From contig DXWE01000030.1 in NCBI GenBank assembly GCA_019417045.1, positions 1 through 10,650 of the forward strand: a stretch of 10,650 nucleotides of DNA, written 5' to 3'. Positions within the stretch are counted from its first letter, which is position 1; every line of letters begins with the position of its first letter. The notes beneath the pieces are model-generated. The model made no database searches, was not told where the DNA came from, and saw nothing but the letters and a program-made list of their open reading frames with translations. A program made the translations under genes and the position numbers. Of the stretch, positions 1-6,478 are shown piece by piece. Source of the stretch: Oscillospiraceae bacterium (GTDB taxonomy: Bacteria > Bacillota > Clostridia > Oscillospirales > Acutalibacteraceae).

Positions 1-650
1 CGTTGATGAAACCACCTTTCCTCCGCGTCCGTCCGCGTATCCAGCGTCAGCACCCCGAGCCGGTCAGGGCCGTCGCACACGCCGGTGAGCACCACCTGCT
101 TCGCACCGAGCGTTCCCAGCCGGCGCAGCAGCCCAGTCGCCTGCCCCAGCGTATAGGCGTCCGGCAGACAGGGCTCCCCCAGCAAAAACGCGGCTTCGGT
201 CACGTTCGGCAGGATCACGTCCGCCTGCCCGCACAGCGCCGCCATCTCACGCGCATATCCCGGCGCAAACCCGGTATATAGCCGGCCGTTATCCCCCATC
301 ACGGGGTCGACCACCACCAGTGCGCCGCGTGACCGGTACTCCCGTGCCAGCTCCGCCGCGAGCGGCAGCTGGCCATCTGTCCCGAGGTACCCGGTGAGCA
401 CCGCGTCCACCGGAAGGGACATCGCCTCCCAGTGGGAGACGATGCCCCGCATCTCCTCTGTCAGGCTCCACCGCCGCGCGTTGGGGAACGCCGTGTGGGT
501 GGACAGCAGCGCGGTCGGCAGCGGCGACACCTCGATCCCGAACGCCGCGAGCACCGGCAGCGACACGGCGAGCGAACACCGCCCGACGCACGACAGGTCC
601 TGGATATCGACCACCCGCCGCTGTCTCTCCTGCCGCTTAGCCCCGCTCAT
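1..650 (-). CDS. Pyridoxal/pyridoxamine kinase, PfkB-like fold (3' end cut by window edge)
   Basis: It likely phosphorylates a B6 vitamer (pyridoxal, pyridoxamine or pyridoxine) with ATP in the cytoplasm, salvaging the vitamin to PLP. The 216 residues visible begin MSGAKRQERQ. An N-terminal DLSCVGRCSL (18-27) matches the DLSGFGRCSL-type start of clostridial pyridoxamine kinases. Next come LLSTHTAF (48-55), VLTGYLG (84-90), the family's DPVMGDNGRLY (115-125), and LPNVTEAAFLL (147-157). The family is usually about 280 residues, so roughly 65 residues are missing, including the GTGD-type catalytic/anion-hole motif. The ATG overlaps the TGA of the upstream bioY-like gene by 4 bp (ATGA), implying translational coupling and the same transcript. 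A hydroxymethylpyrimidine kinase of the same fold is the main alternative, but DPVMGDNGRLY favours pyridoxal kinase. Confidence 0.88.
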   Translation of the reverse strand, partial: MSGAKRQERQRRVVDIQDLSCVGRCSLAVSLPVLAAFGIEVSPLPTALLSTHTAFPNARRWSLTEEMRGIVSHWEAMSLPVDAVLTGYLGTDGQLPLAAELAREYRSRGALVVVDPVMGDNGRLYTGFAPGYAREMAALCGQADVILPNVTEAAFLLGEPCLPDAYTLGQATGLLRRLGTLGAKQVVLTGVCDGPDRLGVLTLDTRTDAEERWFHQ

Positions 651-1201
651 CTGACCGTGTTTCCCAGCAGCCGCGCGGCTCTCAGCCCCCGCCGTACCGC
701 CAGCGCGGCGGCATAGGCGAGCGCCACCGACAGCGCGTCCTTGAGCAGGAACGGCAGCGAGACGGCCAGAAACGCCGCCGGCACCGATACCCCGGAGACC
801 ACCGCATATTGTACGGCGCCGCACACATGGCACAGCAGCAGCCCGGCGGCGCTCAGCGCGATGCGGCTGACCGCACGACGGCGCTCCATCGCCGCGCCGC
901 ACAGCGCCGCCATGCACAAAAAGCCCCACAAAAAGCCGCCCGTCACGCCCAGCAGCGCGCCGATCCCGGCCTTGAACCCGCTGAACACCGGAACGCCCAC
1001 CGCGCCGAGCAGCAGGTAGATCCCGGTGGACAGCAGGCCGGACGGGAAGCCGAGTACAAACCCGCACAGCGCCACCGCAAAGGTCTGTAACGTCACCGGC
1101 ACACCGGTCGGCAGCGGGACCGCGATCTGGGACAACACGGCGAGCGCCGCCGCCATCATCCCGGTCAGCACGAGATTTTTCGCTGTCTGAGATCTCTTCA
1201 T
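647..1201 (-). CDS. BioY-family ECF transporter S component (biotin or possibly vitamin B6)
   Basis: This is a 184-residue membrane protein with about six hydrophobic segments. As an ECF S component it would bind a vitamin outside and deliver it through the shared EcfT/EcfA1/EcfA2 module, which is not in this window. BioY hallmarks are IAVPLPTGVPVTLQTFAV (26-43), LLLGAVGVPVFSGF (63-76) and LLGVTGGFLWGF (83-94). The C-terminal part is unusual. Many BioY proteins have a Trp after the GT/GA of helix 5 and a D-x-x-K in the last helix, from memory of the family; here the sequences are GAVQYA (128-133) and KDALS (154-158). The ATG is preceded by a purine-rich GGGGGGAA stretch. The gene lies 19 bp after the lysozyme-dockerin stop and overlaps the B6 kinase gene by 4 bp. 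The linkage makes a B6 vitamer a plausible substrate; family membership is firm and specificity is inference. Confidence 0.85.
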   Translation of the reverse strand: MKRSQTAKNLVLTGMMAAALAVLSQIAVPLPTGVPVTLQTFAVALCGFVLGFPSGLLSTGIYLLLGAVGVPVFSGFKAGIGALLGVTGGFLWGFLCMAALCGAAMERRRAVSRIALSAAGLLLCHVCGAVQYAVVSGVSVPAAFLAVSLPFLLKDALSVALAYAAALAVRRGLRAARLLGNTVR

Positions 1202-1220
1202 ACCCGTTCCCCCCGCGATA

Positions 1221-2738
1221 TCACTGTACCGAGAGTATCAGAATCTCCCGTGCGTCGCTGCTGTTGACATCCCCGTTTGCATCCAGATCGGCGGCTTCGA
1301 TCTGCCGGTCGGTCAAACTGGCCAGCACCACCGTATATTGGAGCACCAACCGGGCGTCGCTGCTGTTGATATAGCCGTCCTCGTTCACGTCTCCCGGTAC
1401 CACCGGATCCGGGTCGGGATCGGGACCCGGCTCCGGGTCAGGATCGGGGTCGGGATCCGGATCGGGGTCGGGCGCAGGGCCGCCTCCCACCAGGATGGCG
1501 TTATCCAGCCGGATCCAACCCTCATATTCGGGGGTATACCCCCATTCGTACCCCTCCACCGTCTGCTTTTCCGTCACGGTAAACTCGGTCTTGTCCGGGA
1601 TGGAGTCCAGAATGTCAAATTCGGTACCCGGGCCGCTGCGGATGTTGACCCCGATCTCCGATTGCACCCGCCAGACCTCGACCTCCGGCGGTTCTTCCCC
1701 CCAGAGCAGCCATCCCAGACGGTGCTCCCCGTCCACGGTATAGAGGATCTGAACGCCCTCATCCACACGTCCCACCACCGTGTACTCAGCGCCCGCCTGG
1801 ATCGCCCCAAAGGGGATCTGCCGATCCTGCCGCGCGTACAGCTGCGTATCCTGCTCGGCTGTTCCCGCCTCCGGCGGGAGGGCGGGATAGATAAAGGCGT
1901 TGAGCGGGACATACGCTGTTTTCCGACCGATGCTGACCGGATATTCCACCTTGGCAAACCCATTGGTATAGATCTCCAGAATGGTACAGGAGCCCTCTTC
2001 ACTGCCGATAAAGCCGGCGACATCCATCCCGTCCGGCGCTGTATAGGTGGTGGCCTTGTCGGTCGAGAGGGTGTACCCCGTCAGCGGCACGGGCAGGGTG
2101 TCCGCCGTCTCTGCCTCAAACTCCTCGGGGCCGCCGTCCGGCGCGCCATAGAGGAACATGCGCGCCTCTGTGCGGCGGCGGCGGACCAGCCCCTCGAGCG
2201 TGACGCCGCCCGCCTTGCTCCACTCCACAAACGAGGCAAAAACCAGCTCCTCCGAAAAGTTCTCCACCCCGTCGATCAGATAGGTGCGCAGGAAAAAGGT
2301 GTCGTCGTCCACATACCAGACGTTGCCGAGGTTAAAGGTAAAGCTCACCAGTGCGTCGTACTGGTGCTGGTTCACCGTGATCCCGTAGTCCTCGAGGAAC
2401 CCGTCCACATACCCCTCAAATCGGACGAGGCTCTCCTGCAGCAGCGTCTCGGCCTGCTCTTCCGTGATCCCGTCCCGGTATTCCTCCGGATACGCGTCAT
2501 ACTCCCAGCTGACGCCGGTACCGTATCCCACCGTCCACTGGGAATAGTCCCACACGGGATACTCTATAAACCCCTCCAGCTCCTGTATCATCTCGACGCC
2601 CGCGTCGCTGATCCCCGTCACCGGCTCTGCCGGCGGCTCCTCTTCTTCCGTCTCGTCGGCGGCTCCGGCGGCGAGCAGCGGCACCAACAGACACACCGCC
2701 AACAGCGCGGCGATCCTCCGCAACCATTTTTGTCTCAT
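1221..2738 (-). CDS. Secreted GH24 lysozyme with SH3-like repeats and C-terminal type I dockerin
   Basis: It likely hydrolyses peptidoglycan outside the cell while docked to a cohesin. The protein has 505 residues. Residues 1-27 are a signal peptide (MRQKWLRRIAALLAVCLL..., likely cleaved after AAGAA). The GH24 domain is about 41-200: catalytic Glu55 in ELEGF, Asp64 and Thr69 reproduce the T4-lysozyme E-D-T triad, followed by GYG (71-73), NQHQYDALVSFTFNLG (123-138) and LVRRRRTEARMFLYG (184-198). Two SH3-like segments (about 215-285 and 296-350) precede a clearer SH3b with GVNIRSGPGT (363-372). A Pro-Asp linker (421-446) leads to a dockerin (448-505) with both calcium loops, DVNEDGYINSSD and DLDANGDVNSSD. 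The frame is open to a TTG at 2774, but that lies about 5 nt from the predicted transcription start. The ATG at 2738 has a Shine-Dalgarno sequence and opens directly into the signal peptide. Confidence 0.92.
   Translation of the reverse strand: MRQKWLRRIAALLAVCLLVPLLAAGAADETEEEEPPAEPVTGISDAGVEMIQELEGFIEYPVWDYSQWTVGYGTGVSWEYDAYPEEYRDGITEEQAETLLQESLVRFEGYVDGFLEDYGITVNQHQYDALVSFTFNLGNVWYVDDDTFFLRTYLIDGVENFSEELVFASFVEWSKAGGVTLEGLVRRRRTEARMFLYGAPDGGPEEFEAETADTLPVPLTGYTLSTDKATTYTAPDGMDVAGFIGSEEGSCTILEIYTNGFAKVEYPVSIGRKTAYVPLNAFIYPALPPEAGTAEQDTQLYARQDRQIPFGAIQAGAEYTVVGRVDEGVQILYTVDGEHRLGWLLWGEEPPEVEVWRVQSEIGVNIRSGPGTEFDILDSIPDKTEFTVTEKQTVEGYEWGYTPEYEGWIRLDNAILVGGGPAPDPDPDPDPDPDPEPGPDPDPDPVVPGDVNEDGYINSSDARLVLQYTVVLASLTDRQIEAADLDANGDVNSSDAREILILSVQ
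1405..1473 (-). repeat. GGATCSGGGTCG-type tandem repeat encoding the Pro-Asp linker
   Basis: A short degenerate tandem repeat of GGATC/GGGTC units on the plus strand encodes the alternating Pro-Asp linker between the SH3b domain and the dockerin of the lysozyme on the minus strand. One Pro-Glu-Pro-Gly interruption (about residues 435-438) breaks the alternation. Acidic Pro-rich linkers are usual in cellulosomal proteins. The repeat is prone to slippage, so linker length may vary between strains. Confidence 0.8.
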
Positions 2739-2746
2739 ATGTCCTA

Positions 2747-2753
2747 TCCCTTT
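2747..2753 (-). promoter_or_regulatory. Ribosome binding site fixing the lysozyme start at 2738
   Basis: AAAGGGA on the minus strand lies 8 nt before the ATG at 2738. The promoter at 2786-2815 predicts a transcript start near 2779, which leaves no room for a ribosome site before the upstream in-frame TTG at 2774. Both points favour the ATG. Confidence 0.6.
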
Positions 2754-2768
2754 CACAACCAGAAAAGA

Positions 2769-2783
2769 TGACAAATTTGTAAT
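2769..2783 (-). promoter_or_regulatory. 15-bp dyad motif, copy 1, at the lysozyme transcription start
   Basis: On the minus strand this reads ATTACAAATTTGTCA, containing the perfect palindrome ACAAATTTGT (2771-2780). It covers the predicted transcription start of the lysozyme promoter, where a bound protein would block transcription. It is 13/15 identical to the copy at 2874-2888. Role as an operator is inference. Confidence 0.45.
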
Positions 2784-2785
2784 TC

Positions 2786-2815
2786 AGTATACCACATCCC
2801 GCCCTTTTTTGGCAA
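2786..2815 (-). promoter_or_regulatory. Predicted sigma-A promoter of the lysozyme-bioY-kinase transcript
   Basis: On the minus strand, TTGCCA (2815-2810), an 18-bp spacer and TATACT (2791-2786). A TGG just before the -10 gives an extended -10 element. The predicted start is near 2779, a leader of about 41 nt to the ATG at 2738. Matches were read by eye. Confidence 0.65.
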
Positions 2816-2873
2816 GCCTTTCTCCATCTTTTCCAGATGCTTGCACCTGAAAGGGCGATTTACTGCAAATAAT

Positions 2874-2888
2874 ATTACAAAATTGTAA
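2874..2888 (+). promoter_or_regulatory. 15-bp dyad motif, copy 2, next to the -35 of the GLUG-dockerin promoter
   Basis: ATTACAAAATTGTAA on the plus strand holds inverted arms TTACAA and TTGTAA separated by AA. It ends one base before the -35 hexamer of the rightward promoter. It matches 13 of 15 bases of the copy at 2769-2783 in opposite orientation. An operator role is inference; AT-rich promoter DNA can make such dyads by chance. Confidence 0.45.
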
Positions 2889-2889
2889 A

Positions 2890-2918
2890 TTGAATGCTAA
2901 AAAATATGGATATATACT
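2890..2918 (+). promoter_or_regulatory. Predicted sigma-A promoter of the GLUG-dockerin gene
   Basis: TTGAAT (2890-2895), a 17-bp spacer and TATACT (2913-2918). The predicted start is near 2925, giving a leader of about 25 nt that carries GAGGAGGGGG (2937-2946) four bases before the ATG at 2951. Confidence 0.7.
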
Positions 2919-2950
2919 ATAAGCAGATTGTCGTATGAGGAGGGGGTAGC

Positions 2951-4526
2951 ATGAAACGTCTGCTGGCACTGGTATGCACCTGCCTGTTGGGGATCGGGAT
3001 GCTCCCGGCAGGGGTGGCCGCCGAGGAACCGCCGGTGGCAATGGAAGTGGTATTCGTCCACAGCAAAGGCGCCCTGAACAATATCCGCAACAACCCGACC
3101 GTCTGCTACTGTCTGGAGGCGGATCTGGTGTTCACTCCCGAGGACTTTGCAGAGGGCGGCGCGTTTTACAATGAGGGCCGCGGCTGGATCCCGATCGGCG
3201 ACAGGGAAACGCCGTTTTCCGGGTGGCTACAGGGCAACGGCCACACGATCAGCGGGCTGCAATGCACTGCCAGCGAGGGTGGCGACCTGTACGGCCTGTT
3301 CGGCGTCAGCACCGGCCTGATCGAGGGGCTGACCGTCGACGGCTTTTCGGTCACGGGCACGCCGCCGGCGTCGGCGTCGGTCGGCACGATCGCCGCAGAG
3401 AACGACGGTACAATTGCGGGCTGTGCCGGCGGCGGCAGCCTGGCCGGCCCACAGCCGGGCGGGATCGTCGGCCGCAACCGGGGCGAGGTGATCGGATGCG
3501 TCAACTTCGGGGAGGTCCGCCTGGAATCCCCGGGGGTCCGCCGACACGGGGAGCGCCGGCGGGATTGCAGCGGACAACACGGGCATCCTCTACGGCTGCG
3601 AAAACTACGGGCGGATTATCTCGGCGAACGACAGCTGCCTGCTGGGCGGGATTGCCGGCAGCAACCGGTGGGACGCGTCCGCCGGAGAACTGTCGGGCAC
3701 GGTGATGTTCTGCACCAATTACGGCCCGGTGGAAGGGACCGGCGGGCGCTCGTATACCGGCGGCATCTGCGGGCGCAGCGATTACCTGCTGATCGGCTGC
3801 GGCAACGCCGCGCCGGTCACGGGTTTCTGGGCCGGCGGGATCGCCGGTTCCCATGGGGGGATCCTGTCACTGTGCGTCAACAGCGGATCCGTGACAGGCG
3901 GGGGCTATGCGGGTGGCCTCGTCGGCTGCTGCGATAACGAGATCGGCCTGTTTCCGCTGGAGAACGCGACGGTGTCCGACAGCTATAACCTCGGAGAGGT
4001 GTCCGGCATCGCGGGAGAGTCGATCGGGGGGATCGTCGGGTACACCGAGCGCGGGATCCTCACCCGGGTGTACAACGTCGGCAGGATCCGCACCGCAAGC
4101 GCCCGGTTTAGCGGCGGGATCACCGGCGACACGCAGATGATCGCGGACTGCTTCCCCAGCTGCTACTATTTACAGACCAGCGGCGAATGGACGGCCGAGC
4201 AGCTGGCCATGCAGATGGGAATCGCCTGCACCGATGAGGAACTCCGCCGCGCCGCCACCCTGGAGGGGTTCGACTTCCAGGAGGTGTGGTATCAGCTGCC
4301 CGACGAGGCCTATCCCTATCCGCGGCTGGTCGTGTTCGCCCAGACGGGGGACGTCAACACGGACGGCGCGGTCAACAGCAGCGACGCGCGGCTGGCGCTC
4401 CAGAAGGCGGTCGGCAGCACCGAGCTGTCGGCGTACCGCCAGCTGCTGGCCGATGTCAACCAGGACGGCATGGTCAACAGCAGCGACGCCCGGTGGATCC
4501 TGCAAACGGCGGTATCGCTTTTGTGA
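2951..4526 (+). CDS. Secreted GLUG-repeat protein with C-terminal type I dockerin, split by a frameshift
   Basis: No enzymatic function is recognised. The gene reads from ATG 2951 to about residue 195 (LESPG), then continues one frame over from about 3537 (SADTGSAGGIAADN) to the TGA at 4526. Removing one G from CCCCGGGGG (3528-3536) gives one 524-residue protein. Residues 1-24 are a signal peptide ending GVAA. FSGWLQGNGHTISGL (89-103) is the usual opening of GLUG/beta-helix surface proteins. At least six repeats follow of the type GGIxG...GxVxGCxNxGxV, for example GGIVGRNRGEVIGCVNFGEV and GGLVGCCDN...SYNLGEV. The dockerin (about 466-524) has loops DVNTDGAVNSSD and DVNQDGMVNSSD. As read, the unshifted frame leaves the repeats after residue 195 for an Arg-rich tail ending at 3937, losing most repeats and the dockerin. 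GLUG-type repeats occur in adhesin-like proteins, so a surface-binding role is a guess. Confidence 0.85.
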
Positions 4527-4541
4527 ACCGGAGACAGAAAG

Positions 4542-4569
4542 AGGGCGGCAGGGAAATCCCTGCCGCCCT
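4542..4569. terminator. Hairpin terminator between convergent genes
   Basis: Two perfect 13-bp arms, AGGGCGGCAGGGA (4542-4554) and TCCCTGCCGCCCT (4557-4569), form a GC-rich stem with a minimal loop. It lies 15 bp after the GLUG-dockerin stop and 35 bp after the end of the leftward sugar operon. On the minus strand it is followed by CTTTCTGTCT, a modest U-rich tract; on the plus strand no T-run follows. It therefore best fits termination of the leftward operon, with possible service to both sides. Confidence 0.75.
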
Positions 4570-4604
4570 GTGCGTATGGAAAAGTAGAGAGTGAACGTCT
4601 GGAG

Positions 4605-5678
4605 TCAGATCTCGCACCATACCGCTTGGCCGGTGCGGTCGGACTCGAAGCACGCCTCCATCACCCGCATGCACCGCATCGTCTCCTCCGGCTTCACCCG
4701 GATCTCCTCCGTGCCGTCGAGCGCCGCGGCCAGGTTGCGGTAGAAGATGTCGTAATCCGCCTGGTAATCGTCCGGATTCAGGTGGGTCTCCTCGATCGTG
4801 TCCCTGGCGCGGGGCGCCATGGTGCGAGTGGGACCCGCTTTGGTGTAGATGATCTCCTCTTCAAACGTGACCGTGTGCTCGGCGGTCCGCACCACCCGGC
4901 CGTTGCAGCTCCAGTCGGGGATAATCAGCGCCCCCCGGTCGCCGCACACATACCAGCGCGGCGCCTCGATATAGTGGCTGGTGCCCACCTCGACAAGCGT
5001 GCGCAGCCCGTCGGCAAACGTCATGTGCAGCATGAACCCGTCGTCGCACTCCTGATAGGCGACGTGGTACATCTGGCAGAAGATCGAGCGCACCGGCACG
5101 GGATGCATCATCAGCAGCTGGTCGATCAGATGGACGCCCCAGTCGAGCATCATCCCGCCGCCGGCGACCGCATACTGCCGCCACCCCTCGGGGATCCCGC
5201 GCGACCCGGTGACCCGGGACTCGATCTGGAACACCTTGCCAAGCCTGCCGCTCTCGACGATCCCGCGCATGGCGAGATAATCCGCGTCCGCCCGCCGATT
5301 CTGGTGGACGGTGAACAGGCTGCCGGTGCGCTTGGCGGTGTCGATCATGGTCTGCAGCTCCCCGCTGTTCATCGCGACCGGCTTCTCGCACACCACCGCC
5401 TTGCCCGCCTCGAGCGCGGCGCACACCAGTTCCTCATGGAAGTTGTTCGGCGTCGCGACAATCACCACGTCGACCGCCGGGTCGTGCAGCACCTCGTCAA
5501 ACGAGCGGTAGCTCTTCTCGATCCCGTCCTCGTGGGCGAGCTGCATGCGCTTTTCATCGATATCGTAGACCCCGCCGATGTGGACGCGGTCGGTACGGCA
5601 GATGCCGGTGTAGTGATAGCGGCCCATGCCGCCATACCCCACCAGCACCGCCTGGTAGGTCGGTTTTTTGCTCTGCAT
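4605..5678 (-). CDS. Gfo/Idh/MocA-family NAD(P)-dependent oxidoreductase
   Basis: This 357-residue cytoplasmic enzyme probably oxidises or reduces a sugar, sugar acid or inositol hydroxyl with NAD(P). The N-terminal Rossmann fold shows VLVGYGGMGRYH (11-22), YDID (38-41) and VDVVIVATPNNFHEE (69-83). The family EKP signature is at 98-100 in VVCEKPVAM, with Lys99 the expected catalytic lysine. The C-terminal domain has the usual active-site stretch LDWGVHLID (178-186), supplying Asp179 and His183. Length is normal and nothing is broken. The ATG at 5678 follows the ThuA stop by 35 bp, with only a weak AAAAGAG upstream, so translation may be modest. It is the last gene of the operon, ending 35 bp before the shared hairpin. 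It resembles the other Gfo/Idh/MocA protein at 7405-8490 only at family level, so the two probably act at different steps. Substrate cannot be told from sequence. Confidence 0.88.
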   Translation of the reverse strand: MQSKKPTYQAVLVGYGGMGRYHYTGICRTDRVHIGGVYDIDEKRMQLAHEDGIEKSYRSFDEVLHDPAVDVVIVATPNNFHEELVCAALEAGKAVVCEKPVAMNSGELQTMIDTAKRTGSLFTVHQNRRADADYLAMRGIVESGRLGKVFQIESRVTGSRGIPEGWRQYAVAGGGMMLDWGVHLIDQLLMMHPVPVRSIFCQMYHVAYQECDDGFMLHMTFADGLRTLVEVGTSHYIEAPRWYVCGDRGALIIPDWSCNGRVVRTAEHTVTFEEEIIYTKAGPTRTMAPRARDTIEETHLNPDDYQADYDIFYRNLAAALDGTEEIRVKPEETMRCMRVMEACFESDRTGQAVWCEI

Positions 5679-5713
5679 TGGCTGGTCAACTCTTTTGCGT
5701 TAGAATTTTGGGG

Positions 5714-6463
5714 TCAATATTGTCCGATCTCTGCCCCGATGCGGGACATCTCCTCGGTCGTCCGGTCGTCGTGGAAACACTCGAGCGTGGTGCGGTACCG
5801 CACCGGCGCCGCCCAGCGCACCGCGTTGCACAGGATCTTCTGCACCTCCGGGTGGTGGTAGGTCGGGTAGGTCTCATGGCCGGGCTGGAAGTAGAACACC
5901 TTGCCGGCCCCCCGGTACCAGCAGCAGCCCGAACGGCACAGCTCGCCGCCGCGGAACCAGCCCGCATACACGAGTTCGTCCGGTTGCGGGATGTCGAAGT
6001 GCTCGCCGTACATCTCCTCCTGCTCGAGCTCGAGAAACGCCGGCACGCCCGCCGTGATCGGATGGGCGGGATTCACACACCACAACCGCTCAAAGTCCCC
6101 CTCACGCCAGCGCAGCGAACAGGTGGTGCCCATCAGCAGCCGGAAGGGCTTGGAATAGTGCCCGGAGTGGAGCACGATCAGCCCCATCCCGCGGCGCACG
6201 CGGTCCGCCACCTTCTGGGCGAGCTCATCCGGCACCTTGTCGTGCTGCATGTGGCCCCACCAGAGCATCACATCCGTGTTTTCGAGCACCTCGTCCGGCA
6301 GCCCGCAGTCGGGCTGGTCGAGCGTGGCGGTGCGCACCTCCACGTCCTCCATCCGGGCCAAAAACGAAGCCAGCGCGCCGTGGATCCCCTGCGGGTATAC
6401 CTTCTTGACCGCGTCGGATGTCCGGTCGTGCAGATTCTCGTTCCACACTGTCACTCGAATCAT
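5714..6463 (-). CDS. ThuA-domain protein (trehalose-utilization type)
   Basis: The protein has 249 residues, with a class I glutamine amidotransferase-like fold expected for ThuA. ThuA works with the oxidoreductase ThuB in trehalose use in rhizobia, where 3-keto-trehalose is formed; ThuA-like proteins are common beside Gfo/Idh/MocA genes. Family marks are VTVWNEN (4-10), LWWGHMQHDKV (67-77, His71 and His74), GLIVLHSGHYSKPF (94-107), and the closing FQPGHETYPTYHHPEVQ (192-208) before NAVRWA. No signal peptide is seen, so it is probably cytoplasmic. The frame is open to a TTG six codons upstream, but the ATG at 6463 sits 9 nt after AAGGAG. The gap to the araC-type stop is 14 bp, so the genes are co-transcribed. 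The exact reaction of this protein is not known from sequence. Confidence 0.87.
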   Translation of the reverse strand: MIRVTVWNENLHDRTSDAVKKVYPQGIHGALASFLARMEDVEVRTATLDQPDCGLPDEVLENTDVMLWWGHMQHDKVPDELAQKVADRVRRGMGLIVLHSGHYSKPFRLLMGTTCSLRWREGDFERLWCVNPAHPITAGVPAFLELEQEEMYGEHFDIPQPDELVYAGWFRGGELCRSGCCWYRGAGKVFYFQPGHETYPTYHHPEVQKILCNAVRWAAPVRYRTTLECFHDDRTTEEMSRIGAEIGQY

Positions 6464-6472
6464 TGTCCATCG

Positions 6473-6478
6473 CTCCTT
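6473..6478 (-). promoter_or_regulatory. Ribosome binding site of the ThuA gene, starting in the upstream stop codon
   Basis: AAGGAG begins at the last base of the regulator's TGA (6480-6478) and lies 9 nt before the ATG at 6463. It selects that ATG over the upstream in-frame TTG at 6481, which would overlap the site. A ribosome finishing the regulator gene would sit on it, suggesting translational coupling. Confidence 0.7.

Noticed and set aside
1405..1473. Tandem GGATC/GGGTC repeats considered as a CRISPR-like or minisatellite element
   Set aside because: There are no spacers, and the repeats translate in frame into the Pro-Asp linker of the lysozyme.
1338..2771. Open frame of about 477 codons on the plus strand opposite the lysozyme gene
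   Set aside because: The opposite strand encodes GH24, SH3b and dockerin domains with clear motifs. The plus-strand product has none.
2825..2839. CATCTTTTCCAGATG considered as a terminator hairpin in the divergent gap
   Set aside because: The stem is only 5 bp with no T-run in either direction, and both flanking genes point away from it.
3527..3539. Frameshift considered as programmed ribosomal frameshifting
   Set aside because: There is no recognisable slippery heptamer with downstream structure and no upstream in-frame stop close to the site. A simple indel in the C/G run explains it better.
5679..5713. 35-bp gap between ThuA and the last oxidoreductase examined for a promoter
   Set aside because: No paired -35/-10 hexamers with acceptable spacing were seen on the minus strand; co-transcription is the simpler reading.
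4626..5861. Open frame of about 411 codons on the plus strand
   Set aside because: It is antisense to the Gfo/Idh/MocA and ThuA genes and has a shadow-like composition.
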